Under the pieces are notes generated by a model. The model did no database searches. It was not told where the DNA came from and saw nothing but the letters and a program-made list of their open reading frames with translations. Source: Oxalobacteraceae bacterium (GTDB lineage Bacteria; Pseudomonadota; Gammaproteobacteria; Burkholderiales; Burkholderiaceae_D). From it: DNA of 14,869 nucleotides. The stretch spans positions 1 through 14,869 of the forward strand of contig CANFGA010000025.1 of NCBI GenBank assembly GCA_947446335.1. The letters are read 5' to 3'. Numbering within the stretch: position 1 is the first letter of the stretch; each line of letters starts with the position of its first letter. Positions 7,428 to 13,717 of the stretch are shown here, piece after piece. Both the position numbers and the translations under genes were made by a program.

Positions 7428-8144
7428 TCAACCGCGATTGTAGACGGCCTGTTCGGCTGCCTCGAGCGGAAACGAGGGCGTACCCTTCATTCGGGCATAT
7501 GGTGCGTTCATCGCGCGTTTTTCGAAGAAAACCATGCTGTCGTAGTAGTGCACCGCGAAGGCCGAGCGGGTGAACTCGTTGACCACAAGGGCTGGGTCGT
7601 GCGAGTGCCAAGCTGTCAGCTGATCGAGCAGACTCTTGGTGTATTCGATGAAAGTGCCCTGCTTGCGGTACCCGCCGCCGAAGTTCGGCCAGTAGCTGGT
7701 GTGGGTATCCTCGCACAGGTAGACGCCTCCGTCTTTCAGATGGAACCACAGTTCCTGGAAACTGAGGATTTGCTGCGTCATTGTGTGACCGCCGTCGTCG
7801 ATGATGATGTCGAATTTCGCATGGGTGTTGCAGATGTTGCGCAGCGAATCGCGGTCTTCCTGGTCGCCCACTATGATCTCGATGCGCTCCTCGGCCAGTT
7901 CGGCGCAGCGTGGATTGATGTCAACCCCGGTGATCTGGGCACCCGGGCCGAAATAATGCTTCCACATTTGCAGCGAACCGCCATGCAGCACGCCAAATTC
8001 GAGCAACGTCATGTCTTTGCCGCGGAACTGCTGGAAATGCCGCTCGTAGATTTCGAAATAGTGCATCCACTTGTGAATCATCCGGTGTTCGTGATTCTCA
8101 AAAAAATCAAGCAAGGAGCTTCCGTCAGCGTTCATATCCATCAT
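7428..8144 (-). CDS. Class I SAM methyltransferase, sugar O-methyltransferase type (MycE/TylF-like)
   Basis: This is about 238 residues. The SAM-binding loop reads L-L-E-F-G-V-L-H-G-G-S-L-Q-M-W (about residues 46-60), followed by G-V-D-I-N for the second strand. I-I-I-D-D-G-G-H follows, with D116-D117 and H120, and then S-F-Q-E-L-W and E-D-T-H-T-S-Y-W-P. This string of motifs is characteristic of metal-dependent enzymes that methylate sugar hydroxyls on macrolides and glycans (MycE, TylF, rhamnosyl O-methyltransferases). Two adjacent ATGs (8144 and 8141) are possible; GAGGA at 8148-8152 is better spaced from the second. It lies between two glycosyltransferase genes on the same strand, so its substrate is most likely a sugar added by one of them. 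Which sugar and which hydroxyl cannot be read from the sequence. Confidence 0.85.
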   Translation of the reverse strand: MMDMNADGSSLLDFFENHEHRMIHKWMHYFEIYERHFQQFRGKDMTLLEFGVLHGGSLQMWKHYFGPGAQITGVDINPRCAELAEERIEIIVGDQEDRDSLRNICNTHAKFDIIIDDGGHTMTQQILSFQELWFHLKDGGVYLCEDTHTSYWPNFGGGYRKQGTFIEYTKSLLDQLTAWHSHDPALVVNEFTRSAFAVHYYDSMVFFEKRAMNAPYARMKGTPSFPLEAAEQAVYNRG

Positions 8145-8266
8145 TTATCCTCACTTTATGCTGTACGCCTTGCTATTTTAATTATCAAGGACGCAACTAT
8201 TTTCATTAATCTGGCTCAAGCAATATATCGCTGAGATGGACTGTATTTCGGAAAAATAAGAGTGCA
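8145..8266 (-). other. Intergenic leader of the O-methyltransferase gene
   Basis: This is a 122-base A/T-rich gap between two same-strand genes. The only clear signal is the GAGGA ribosome binding site at 8148-8152 (minus strand). No hairpin with a T-run is visible, so co-transcription across the gap is plausible. An internal promoter is possible but not supported by a good pair of hexamers. Confidence 0.4.
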
Positions 8267-11101
8267 TCATTTTTCCAATAGCAGTTGATAACCATTCTGG
8301 ATGACCCCATTAATATCATCCAGGTTGTAATTGCCGTCCCTGATCTCGGCATGGTTAACCGCGATATATGCCGTAAACGCCGCAATTTTCGCCGCCAGCA
8401 GATTGAGGAACTCGGTACGGTCTTGCAGAAACAACTGATTTTTGTGTGCATCAGAAATCAGGCCAAACCATTCCATCGATGCCTTGATTTTCATCATGTT
8501 GCCGCGCTGATCTTGTGCGGCATGAATGCGGAAGTAACTGAGCGCATCGCTGATATAGACGCAGTCGCGGGTCGCCAGGATCGAGAGCCAGGTCGCAATA
8601 TCTACCAGCACGCTGTAGTTGCGTCCAGCGAAGGTGCCGAAGACATCGCCGACATCGCAGCGTCGTAACAGTACCGTGGTCGGTTCGCCGATCAAGTTGG
8701 TGCCGTTGCTGAGCATCATGTTGCCGAACGATAGTCCCGTCACCAAGGTATCGATCGGGAACATTCTTTCGGTACCCGGCAGCGGCGGCAAATCATGTCC
8801 ATGTTCATCGATCAGTTGGCGGAAGGACGTCACCAAGCCTATGTTCGGATGGTGCAGGTAGTAATGCATCATCCGCTTGATTTTTTCGGGATGAAACACA
8901 TCATCATCCATCAGGTAATTGATGTATTCGCCTTGGGATAACTCGAGGCACTTGCCAAAATTCTCCAGGGCCGACATGCCTTGCTTGCGGTAGTAGATAA
9001 TGTTCGGATGACGCTCCAGATAGGGTGCAATCCGCTGCTCGCTGAGGCCATCGTCACCATTGTCGCTGATGATGATTTCGATGTTTTCGTAACTTTGTTC
9101 CAGCACGCTTTTCAGGGCGATTTCCAGATAATCCGGACGGTTGTGAGTCGGAATCAGCACGCTCACCAGCGGCAGCGTTGAGATGCTGATGGGCCTGGTT
9201 TGTGCTGCGTTTGCATCTGCAGTCATGGATCCCTTGGGTGCGACTTGCAGCAGCATGTCTTCCAGATCCCGCACGAACTGCGGGCTGTCGAACAAGGAGC
9301 AAGTCAAACGATTTGCCATCAATTGTTGCTTCATCGCCGCGATTCTGGCTGGCTCTTGCGCCAGTGCGACCGCCTTGTCTTCGTAATCCTGAAGGGTGTG
9401 GGTGATCAATTCAGGCAAGCCGACCGCCAGCAGCAGGCTGCCTGCCATGCGCGAGGAAAAAGTGTGTCCTGCGCAAGTGAGTAGCGGCAAACCGGCCCAC
9501 AACGCATCGCTCGCGGTGGTGCCGGCATTGAACGGGATGGTGTCGAGGAACAGATCGGCGACTTGATAGCGCGCCAGGTATTCTGCCGGAGGTGCGCGTT
9601 CGGCAAACAGCAACCGGGCCGGATCGACGCCGAGCTGCTCTGCGCTGGCCCGCAGATTCTGTCGCACCGAATCATGGTCCGACACCAGCCACAAGACGCT
9701 GCCGGGCACGCGCAGCAGGATGCGCATCCAGCTGGCGAAGACCTCTTCGGTGAACTTGAAATTATTGTTGAATGAGCAAAAAATGAATCCGTCGTCGGGC
9801 AAGGCGCAACTGGCGCGGGTCGGGCGTGGCCCGATCTCGCGCTGGCGGTCATTGATCTGGAACGAGTTCGGCATGTACAGCGCACGCTCGGTGAAATGCG
9901 GCGCCAGTTCCGGCGGCAACACGAAGCGATCGGCAATCACATAATCAATGCAGGGCAGGGCGGTGGAGCCGGGAAAACCGAGATAGGTCATCTGCACCGG
10001 AGCCGGGCGCCACGACAGGATGTCAGGACGGGTGCCCAGCGTCAAGCCGTGCAGGTCGACCAGGATATCGATTTCATGCGCGCGGATGCAGCGCGCCGCC
10101 TCTTCATCGCTCATGGCAGCGATCGAGATGTAATGGTCCATCGCCTTCACCACGCGCGCGCGCAGCGGCGTGCCGTCTTCCCGGCTCCATGAAAAAGCGA
10201 ATACCTCGACCCGGTTGCGGTCATGCAACTCGTACAGCTCCGCGGTCAGGATCGAGACCGCGTGCGAGCACAGATCGGACGACAGATAGCCGATGCGCAA
10301 TTTGTCGTGGCAATAGCCATCGCCTGGTGCCAGCGGCACGGTCGGCGCCAGCACTTTTTCGCTGACGAAGCGGCGCGCGGCGTCGAGCTGCATCTGCGGG
10401 TCGCCAGATGCGCTGAGCATCGCCAGCGCTGACGTGGCGTCGACCATCTCGGCCAGGCTGACGCCGGCTATCGCTTGATAGATCGGCCATTTGCATTGCT
10501 TCTGGCGCAAATGAATCACATGGGTCAGGACCTTGGGTTGCCTGGAGTCGAGCAGCAGGCTCTTGGTGAGCATGGCTTCGGCTTGCGGGAATTGCTTCCT
10601 GATTTCGAGCAAGCGTCCCAGATTATTGAGCGCCTGCACATGAAATTCCCTCTCGCCTGCCACGCCCGGATTGGAAATCGCCGTAGCCTGGTTCCACATC
10701 GCGAGCGCCTCGAGCGGCTCGCCCTTGCGTTCCAGCAGCGTCGCCAGATTGCAATGGGCTTCGATGAAGGTCGGCTTGAGCTGCAGGGCGCGGCGATAAG
10801 CCTGCTCCGCACCGGGATCATCGTTGGCATTGGCCAGACCCACGCCCAGGTTGAACAAGACGGCGTAGGCGAGCGGCGAGTCGGTGTTGTCGAGCCATAA
10901 GTGGTACAGGGCGCTGGCTTGATCCGGCTGATGCTCGTCGTTGAGCAACTGGGCAAGCTGGAACAATTCGATCACCGGCAGTTTGCCCTGTTTTGCCAGC
11001 GCAACGGCGCATGCGCTCGCTTGCGCGCTTTGCAGCAAACTCAGCGATTGGGACAATGCTTGAAGCTGGATCTGCAAATCGAGATCAGGAGTATTGTTCA
11101 T
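8267..11101 (-). CDS. TPR - OGT/SPINDLY-like (GT41) - GT2 fusion glycosyltransferase
   Basis: This is 944 residues in three parts. Residues about 40-210 are tetratricopeptide repeats (A-x-x-A-Y-R-R-A-L-Q-L-K-P, H-C-N-L-A-T-L-L-E-R-K-G), usually the protein-acceptor recognition arm. Residues about 265-600 match the catalytic region of O-linked GlcNAc transferase and SPINDLY: I-G-Y-L-S-S-D-L-C-S-H with His280 at the conserved histidine, R-P-A-P-V-Q-M-T-Y-L-G-F-P-G, C-S-F-N-N-N-F-K with Lys449 at the conserved catalytic/phosphate-binding lysine, L-F-L-D-T-I-P-F-N-A-G-T-T, and W-A-G-L-P-L-L-T. Residues about 644-870 are a separate family 2 glycosyltransferase (V-S-V-L-I-P-T-H-N-R-P, then M-D-D-D-V at about 732). 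GT41 enzymes glycosylate Ser/Thr of proteins in the cytoplasm, so the fusion could attach a first sugar and then add another. The HTT motif of human OGT reads G-T-T, as in plant SPINDLY, so the donor sugar should not be assumed to be GlcNAc. It is the first gene of the cluster. No strong Shine-Dalgarno precedes the ATG. Confidence 0.9.
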   Translation of the reverse strand: MNNTPDLDLQIQLQALSQSLSLLQSAQASACAVALAKQGKLPVIELFQLAQLLNDEHQPDQASALYHLWLDNTDSPLAYAVLFNLGVGLANANDDPGAEQAYRRALQLKPTFIEAHCNLATLLERKGEPLEALAMWNQATAISNPGVAGEREFHVQALNNLGRLLEIRKQFPQAEAMLTKSLLLDSRQPKVLTHVIHLRQKQCKWPIYQAIAGVSLAEMVDATSALAMLSASGDPQMQLDAARRFVSEKVLAPTVPLAPGDGYCHDKLRIGYLSSDLCSHAVSILTAELYELHDRNRVEVFAFSWSREDGTPLRARVVKAMDHYISIAAMSDEEAARCIRAHEIDILVDLHGLTLGTRPDILSWRPAPVQMTYLGFPGSTALPCIDYVIADRFVLPPELAPHFTERALYMPNSFQINDRQREIGPRPTRASCALPDDGFIFCSFNNNFKFTEEVFASWMRILLRVPGSVLWLVSDHDSVRQNLRASAEQLGVDPARLLFAERAPPAEYLARYQVADLFLDTIPFNAGTTASDALWAGLPLLTCAGHTFSSRMAGSLLLAVGLPELITHTLQDYEDKAVALAQEPARIAAMKQQLMANRLTCSLFDSPQFVRDLEDMLLQVAPKGSMTADANAAQTRPISISTLPLVSVLIPTHNRPDYLEIALKSVLEQSYENIEIIISDNGDDGLSEQRIAPYLERHPNIIYYRKQGMSALENFGKCLELSQGEYINYLMDDDVFHPEKIKRMMHYYLHHPNIGLVTSFRQLIDEHGHDLPPLPGTERMFPIDTLVTGLSFGNMMLSNGTNLIGEPTTVLLRRCDVGDVFGTFAGRNYSVLVDIATWLSILATRDCVYISDALSYFRIHAAQDQRGNMMKIKASMEWFGLISDAHKNQLFLQDRTEFLNLLAAKIAAFTAYIAVNHAEIRDGNYNLDDINGVIQNGYQLLLEK

Positions 11102-11449
11102 GATTTTTACAGGTCCATCTGCTACTATTTTGCATTGAATGACAAGATCGGATCAATCCTTGCCAGCGCTTTATCAGTGAACTATTGTAAGCTACAAAAA
11201 ACGCTTTTTGGCTTGAATTGAAGGGCTGAAAAGAGCTGGAAATGGTCCTCTGTTCGAGAGAGCCATTGCTGGTCTGATGGTGACATTGAAGCTTGCTCTG
11301 CAAGCACCAGGATTGGGTCTTGTACAACATTTCGCTGGCCTGGGTCCGGACGCCGGTCGCATGCACCTGCCTGGCTCCTGAAGTTTGCGTGCTTTGTCAT
11401 GGACAACGCAGATTTTCTATATACTGACGGCAATTCCAAATTTTAAGGT
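11102..11449. other. Divergent intergenic region between glycan cluster and folE
   Basis: This 348-base stretch carries outward-facing promoters for both flanking genes. For the minus strand the best -10-like hexamer is TACAAT (plus-strand 11184-11189), with no convincing -35. A short perfect palindrome, GCTTGC-TCT-GCAAGC, lies at 11291-11305 without a T-run and could be a protein-binding site. The reading frames that cross this region lack ribosome binding sites and recognisable protein features, so I call no gene here. Confidence 0.45.
11394..11425 (+). promoter_or_regulatory. Candidate sigma70 promoter of folE
   Basis: TTGTCA at 11394-11399 (5 of 6 to TTGACA) is followed by the overlapping -10 candidates TATATA (11418-11423, spacer 18) and TATACT (11420-11425, spacer 20). 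This places transcription start about 20-25 bases before the ATG at 11456. AAGG at 11445-11448 is a suitable ribosome binding site. Confidence 0.6.
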
Positions 11450-11455
11450 TTGACC

Positions 11456-12022
11456 ATGTCTCAAGAAGAATTTTCCGAACACGATTGGCGCCGATTTCTG
11501 AGCAGCCTGGGTGAAAATCCAGACCGCCCGGGCTTGGTGGAGACACCGGCGCGCGTTGCGAAGGCCTGGAAGCACTGGACCTCGGGTTACGGGCAAGAGC
11601 CGACCGACCTGTTGAAGGTGTTCGAAGACGGTGCCGAGCAATACAACGAATTGATCGTCGTGCGCGGGATTCCGGTCTACAGCCACTGCGAACACCATCT
11701 GGCGCCGTTTTTCGGCAAGGCCACGATCGGTTACGTTCCCAACGGCAAGATCGTCGGCCTGTCGAAATTGACCCGGCTGGTCGATTGCTTTTCCAAGCGC
11801 CTGCAGGTGCAGGAGCGGATGACGATACAGATCGCCAATGCGTTGATGGAAGCGCTGGACCCGATCGCGGTCGGCGTGGTCGTGCGCTGTCGCCACTTGT
11901 GCATGGAAAGCCGCGGCATCCGCACCCCGGGCGAAGAAACCATCACCTCGGCGATGCTGGGCGAATTGCAGCCCAATCTGGCGCTGCGCACCGAATTCCT
12001 GGCGCTGGCACGCGAAGCCTGA
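11456..12022 (+). CDS. folE: GTP cyclohydrolase I
   Basis: The enzyme converts GTP to 7,8-dihydroneopterin triphosphate, the first step of tetrahydrofolate (and pterin) synthesis, in the cytoplasm as a homodecamer. The 188-residue length fits the short bacterial form. Zinc ligands are present at the family spacing: Cys78 and His81 in S-H-C-E-H-H, and Cys149 in H-L-C-M-E-S-R-G, the same 71-residue gap as E. coli Cys110/Cys181. The catalytic His80 and His147 equivalents are also there. Other family blocks are E-N-P-D-R-P-G-L-x-E-T-P-x-R-V, G-L-S-K-L-x-R and Q-E-R-M-T. I chose the ATG at 11456 because AAGG lies seven bases upstream; an in-frame TTG at 11450 is less likely. It appears to be transcribed alone from its own promoter. 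Confidence 0.96.
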   Translation: MSQEEFSEHDWRRFLSSLGENPDRPGLVETPARVAKAWKHWTSGYGQEPTDLLKVFEDGAEQYNELIVVRGIPVYSHCEHHLAPFFGKATIGYVPNGKIVGLSKLTRLVDCFSKRLQVQERMTIQIANALMEALDPIAVGVVVRCRHLCMESRGIRTPGEETITSAMLGELQPNLALRTEFLALAREA

Positions 12023-12050
12023 GTCTCAGAGGGCGGATCAGCAGCGAGTA

Positions 12051-12088
12051 TCAATAACGCAGGTCAATAGCGCAGGTCAATAACGGTA
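12051..12088. repeat. 13-bp tandem repeat at convergent gene ends
   Basis: The unit TCAATARCGCAGG occurs at 12051-12063 and 12064-12076, with a third partial copy from 12077. The third copy contains the stop codon of the minus-strand hypothetical gene, and the array begins 28 bases after the folE stop. It looks like a small local duplication. Confidence 0.8.
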
Positions 12089-12442
12089 CTCGTGCACCAG
12101 ATGCTTGGTGAAGTTGTATTTGCTGCCGCCCTCCAGCAGGTCGATCAGCCGCTTCGGGCTGCTGGCTGACATGAATGCGTCGGCTGCGCCATCGGTGCTG
12201 CGAAATTTCATCGCAGGGCTCAGGATCTGGTTGGCATTGATCTTCAGATGCTGGAACGATTTCGTCTTTTCATTGTTGAGGATGAAATGCAGTTCCTGCT
12301 TGAAGGTCAGGAACGCGATCTTCAGCCACCAGCCTTCATCCGGACCGTACACGACGACGTTCGAGAATTGCGTGTTTTTTTCGGTCAGCACCGGCTTGCC
12401 CAGGCGCTCGTTGATGCGTTTGATTGCTTCTGTCTTGATCAT
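12077..12442 (-). CDS. Hypothetical protein, 121 residues
   Basis: I do not recognise the family. The protein starts M-I-K-T-E-A-I-K-R-I-N-E-R-L, has a central hydrophobic segment with a W-W pair (E-G-W-W-L-K-I-A-F) and no signal peptide, membrane segment or cysteine. The composition is mixed and globular, with several basic residues, which suggests a soluble cytoplasmic protein. The ATG at 12442 lacks a strong Shine-Dalgarno. Upstream, TAAAAT in the non-coding gap could be a -10 without a clear -35. It converges with folE across a short tandem repeat. The frame is conserved-looking (normal codon use, good third-position GC), so it is probably a real gene. Confidence 0.65.
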   Translation of the reverse strand: MIKTEAIKRINERLGKPVLTEKNTQFSNVVVYGPDEGWWLKIAFLTFKQELHFILNNEKTKSFQHLKINANQILSPAMKFRSTDGAADAFMSASSPKRLIDLLEGGSKYNFTKHLVHEYRY

Positions 12443-12545
12443 GGTGTTCTTTTCGTGTTGTTTCGTGATTCGATGAGGACGATTCCGCCGCGCTGGGCGT
12501 TATCGTCCGAGCCGCTGATTTTAGCCCCAAAATGCCTGACAGGCT

Positions 12546-12968
12546 TCATCGGGCTGGCGCGGTGGCGGGCTTGGCCGCTTCAGCTTGAAAGCGCAATCGT
12601 TCATCGAGCACCTTGAAGCTGCCGACCCGCCCGCCCCGCGGGTCGGTCAGTTTGCCTGCGCTGATGGCGCAAGTGTCGTTGTCGACCCGCCACAGCGCCG
12701 TGCCTGAGCGCAGGGTCCAGCTTGCATCCGGGTTGGCAAATACCTCGATCTGGACGGTGGATGCCGGCGTTTGCATCAGCTCCTGGCGGCGCTGGCAATC
12801 GGGCAAGTGCGCCACCACCAGCGTCAGCGTTGCATCTTCACTCCAGAAGTAATTTTGTGCGCGCAGCAGCGTGAGCGCATGGTCGCGTCCATCGATATAG
12901 TAAGACGCGGAATCATTGACGCAGCCAGCCAGCAGCAGCGCCATCATGGGTATCAGTATCTTGCGCAT
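12546..12968 (-). CDS. Small predicted lipoprotein
   Basis: This is 140 residues from the ATG at 12968. The first 16 residues are a lipoprotein signal: Met-Arg-Lys, a hydrophobic stretch (I-L-I-P-M-M-A-L-L-L) and the lipobox L-A-G-C with the lipidated Cys at 16. The residue after Cys is Val, not Asp, so outer-membrane sorting is expected. The mature part has two further cysteines (in D-C-Q-R-R and D-T-C-A-I) that could form a disulfide, and an alanine/proline-rich end (K-P-A-T-A-P-A-R). The frame remains open upstream to 13124, but that extension lacks coding character and would bury the signal peptide, so I reject it. Function is unknown; no catalytic motif is visible. It may be co-transcribed with the gene ending at 13082. 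Confidence 0.8.
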   Translation of the reverse strand: MRKILIPMMALLLAGCVNDSASYYIDGRDHALTLLRAQNYFWSEDATLTLVVAHLPDCQRRQELMQTPASTVQIEVFANPDASWTLRSGTALWRVDNDTCAISAGKLTDPRGGRVGSFKVLDERLRFQAEAAKPATAPAR

Positions 12969-13081
12969 GGCCGGTTTCCGCTCTCGTTCGATTGAAGCCG
13001 ACATCGTAGCAGGAAGGCGATGCTGGCCGGGCCCGATGTCGTCTTGTTCTTGTCGATTCAAGAGCGCAATGCTGCCTGGCT

Positions 13082-13372
13082 TCAGCGAAACGGCGGCCTC
13101 AACAGCGCGAAAAATTGATCCCACACCGACGGCGCTTGCGATGGCGCCGCATCGACCGCACGGACCGCACGGGCTGGTTCACGGGCGAGCAATTGAGCCA
13201 ATTTCTGTTCGGCGATACGGCGTCCCTCGGCCGCGCTCAAGTGCTGCGGAATGCGCTTTGCCAGCGCGGGCGCATCGGCCAGCAACTCGCGTAACGCCTT
13301 TTCTCCCATCGCTTCGAGCTGCGACTCATAGTCGATCTGCAGCGTGCTTTCTATCTCTTCCAAGGTCAACAT
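13082..13372 (-). CDS. Hypothetical helical protein, 96 residues
   Basis: I do not recognise the family. The sequence begins M-L-T-L-E-E-I-E-S-T-L, is rich in Ala, Leu, Glu and Arg through residue about 70 and looks mostly alpha-helical. A short Ala/Pro/Ser linker leads to an aromatic end (W-D-Q-F-F-A-L-L-R-P-P-F-R). There is no signal peptide or cysteine. T-G-G-G-A about ten bases upstream of the ATG is only a weak ribosome binding site. A candidate promoter lies about 100 bases upstream at 13478-13506. The lipoprotein gene follows after 113 bases on the same strand. Confidence 0.6.
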   Translation of the reverse strand: MLTLEEIESTLQIDYESQLEAMGEKALRELLADAPALAKRIPQHLSAAEGRRIAEQKLAQLLAREPARAVRAVDAAPSQAPSVWDQFFALLRPPFR

Positions 13373-13477
13373 GTCATCGGTTCCCAGGTTAGGTGACGCT
13401 CAAAATGAACAACAACTTCCGGCAGCAGCGTCTGCGCGCCCGGACCAAATGCAGCATCGGGCGTCAAAGTTGTTTTT

Positions 13478-13506
13478 ATAGTATCACCTGTGCTGCGTTG
13501 CAGCAA
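13478..13506 (-). promoter_or_regulatory. Candidate promoter for the 13372-12546 gene pair
   Basis: On the minus strand, TTGCTG (plus 13501-13506) is followed after exactly 17 bases by TACTAT (plus 13478-13483), which overlaps TATAAA. The position makes sense: just after the terminator of the preceding minus-strand gene and about 100 bases before the ATG at 13372. The -35 match is only 3 of 6. Confidence 0.4.
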
Positions 13507-13551
13507 TTTTATTTCGAGATCGGATCCCGTCTTTCGGACAAAAATCCGGGC

Positions 13552-13580
13552 AAAAAAAAGCCCGCTGGTAAAAGCGGGCT
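13552..13580 (-). terminator. Strong intrinsic terminator of the diguanylate cyclase transcript
   Basis: On the minus strand an eight-base perfect stem AGCCCGCT / AGCGGGCT (plus 13573-13580 and 13559-13566) with a six-base loop is followed by a run of T (plus A-run 13552-13559). It lies about 138 bases beyond the stop of the GGDEF gene. Confidence 0.9.
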
Positions 13581-13614
13581 AAATCCAATTCCTTGCAGAA
13601 GTTGGAGGAGACAG

Positions 13615-13686
13615 ATGCATTATGCTGCGCTGCCGCAAAATTTACCAATTTTAATTTTAAATACAGGATATGCCGGATGTGAATGA
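13615..13686 (+). CDS. Candidate small ORF, 23 residues
   Basis: An ATG at 13615 preceded four bases earlier by GGAGGAG (13604-13610), an excellent Shine-Dalgarno, opens a 23-codon frame ending in TGA at 13684-13686. The peptide has a hydrophobic middle (L-P-I-L-I-L-N) and one cysteine near the end. It lies just downstream of the GC-rich hairpin at 13559-13580, which on this strand would sit in the leader. It faces the end of the diguanylate cyclase gene. No homologue is recognised, and the ribosome binding site is the main support. Confidence 0.3.
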   Translation: MHYAALPQNLPILILNTGYAGCE

Positions 13687-13717
13687 GTCGGCTGGCACAT
13701 GCATGGGGCCAACTCGT

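Larger units (their letters stand above)
13373..13717. other. Intergenic region with terminator, promoter and candidate small ORF
   Basis: This 345-base region separates the diguanylate cyclase from the small minus-strand genes. It holds, from right to left, a candidate 23-codon plus-strand ORF (13615-13686), a strong minus-strand terminator (13552-13580), a short perfect hairpin TGCTGC-GTT-GCAGCA (13491-13505) and a minus-strand promoter candidate (13478-13506). The plus-strand frame open from 13393 to 13686 crosses the terminator and lacks coding character before 13615. Confidence 0.5.

Noticed and set aside
7368..8234. Plus-strand 288-codon frame over the O-methyltransferase
   Set aside because: It spans two opposite-strand genes and the gap between them and has no recognisable domain; the minus-strand frame carries a full set of methyltransferase motifs.
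12969..13124. N-terminal extension of the lipoprotein
   Set aside because: It would place the signal peptide and lipobox internally and overlaps the end of the upstream gene.
13373..13717. Cyclic di-GMP riboswitch near the GGDEF gene
   Set aside because: The hairpin here is a simple stem with a T-run on the minus strand, and no conserved GEMM core was recognised.
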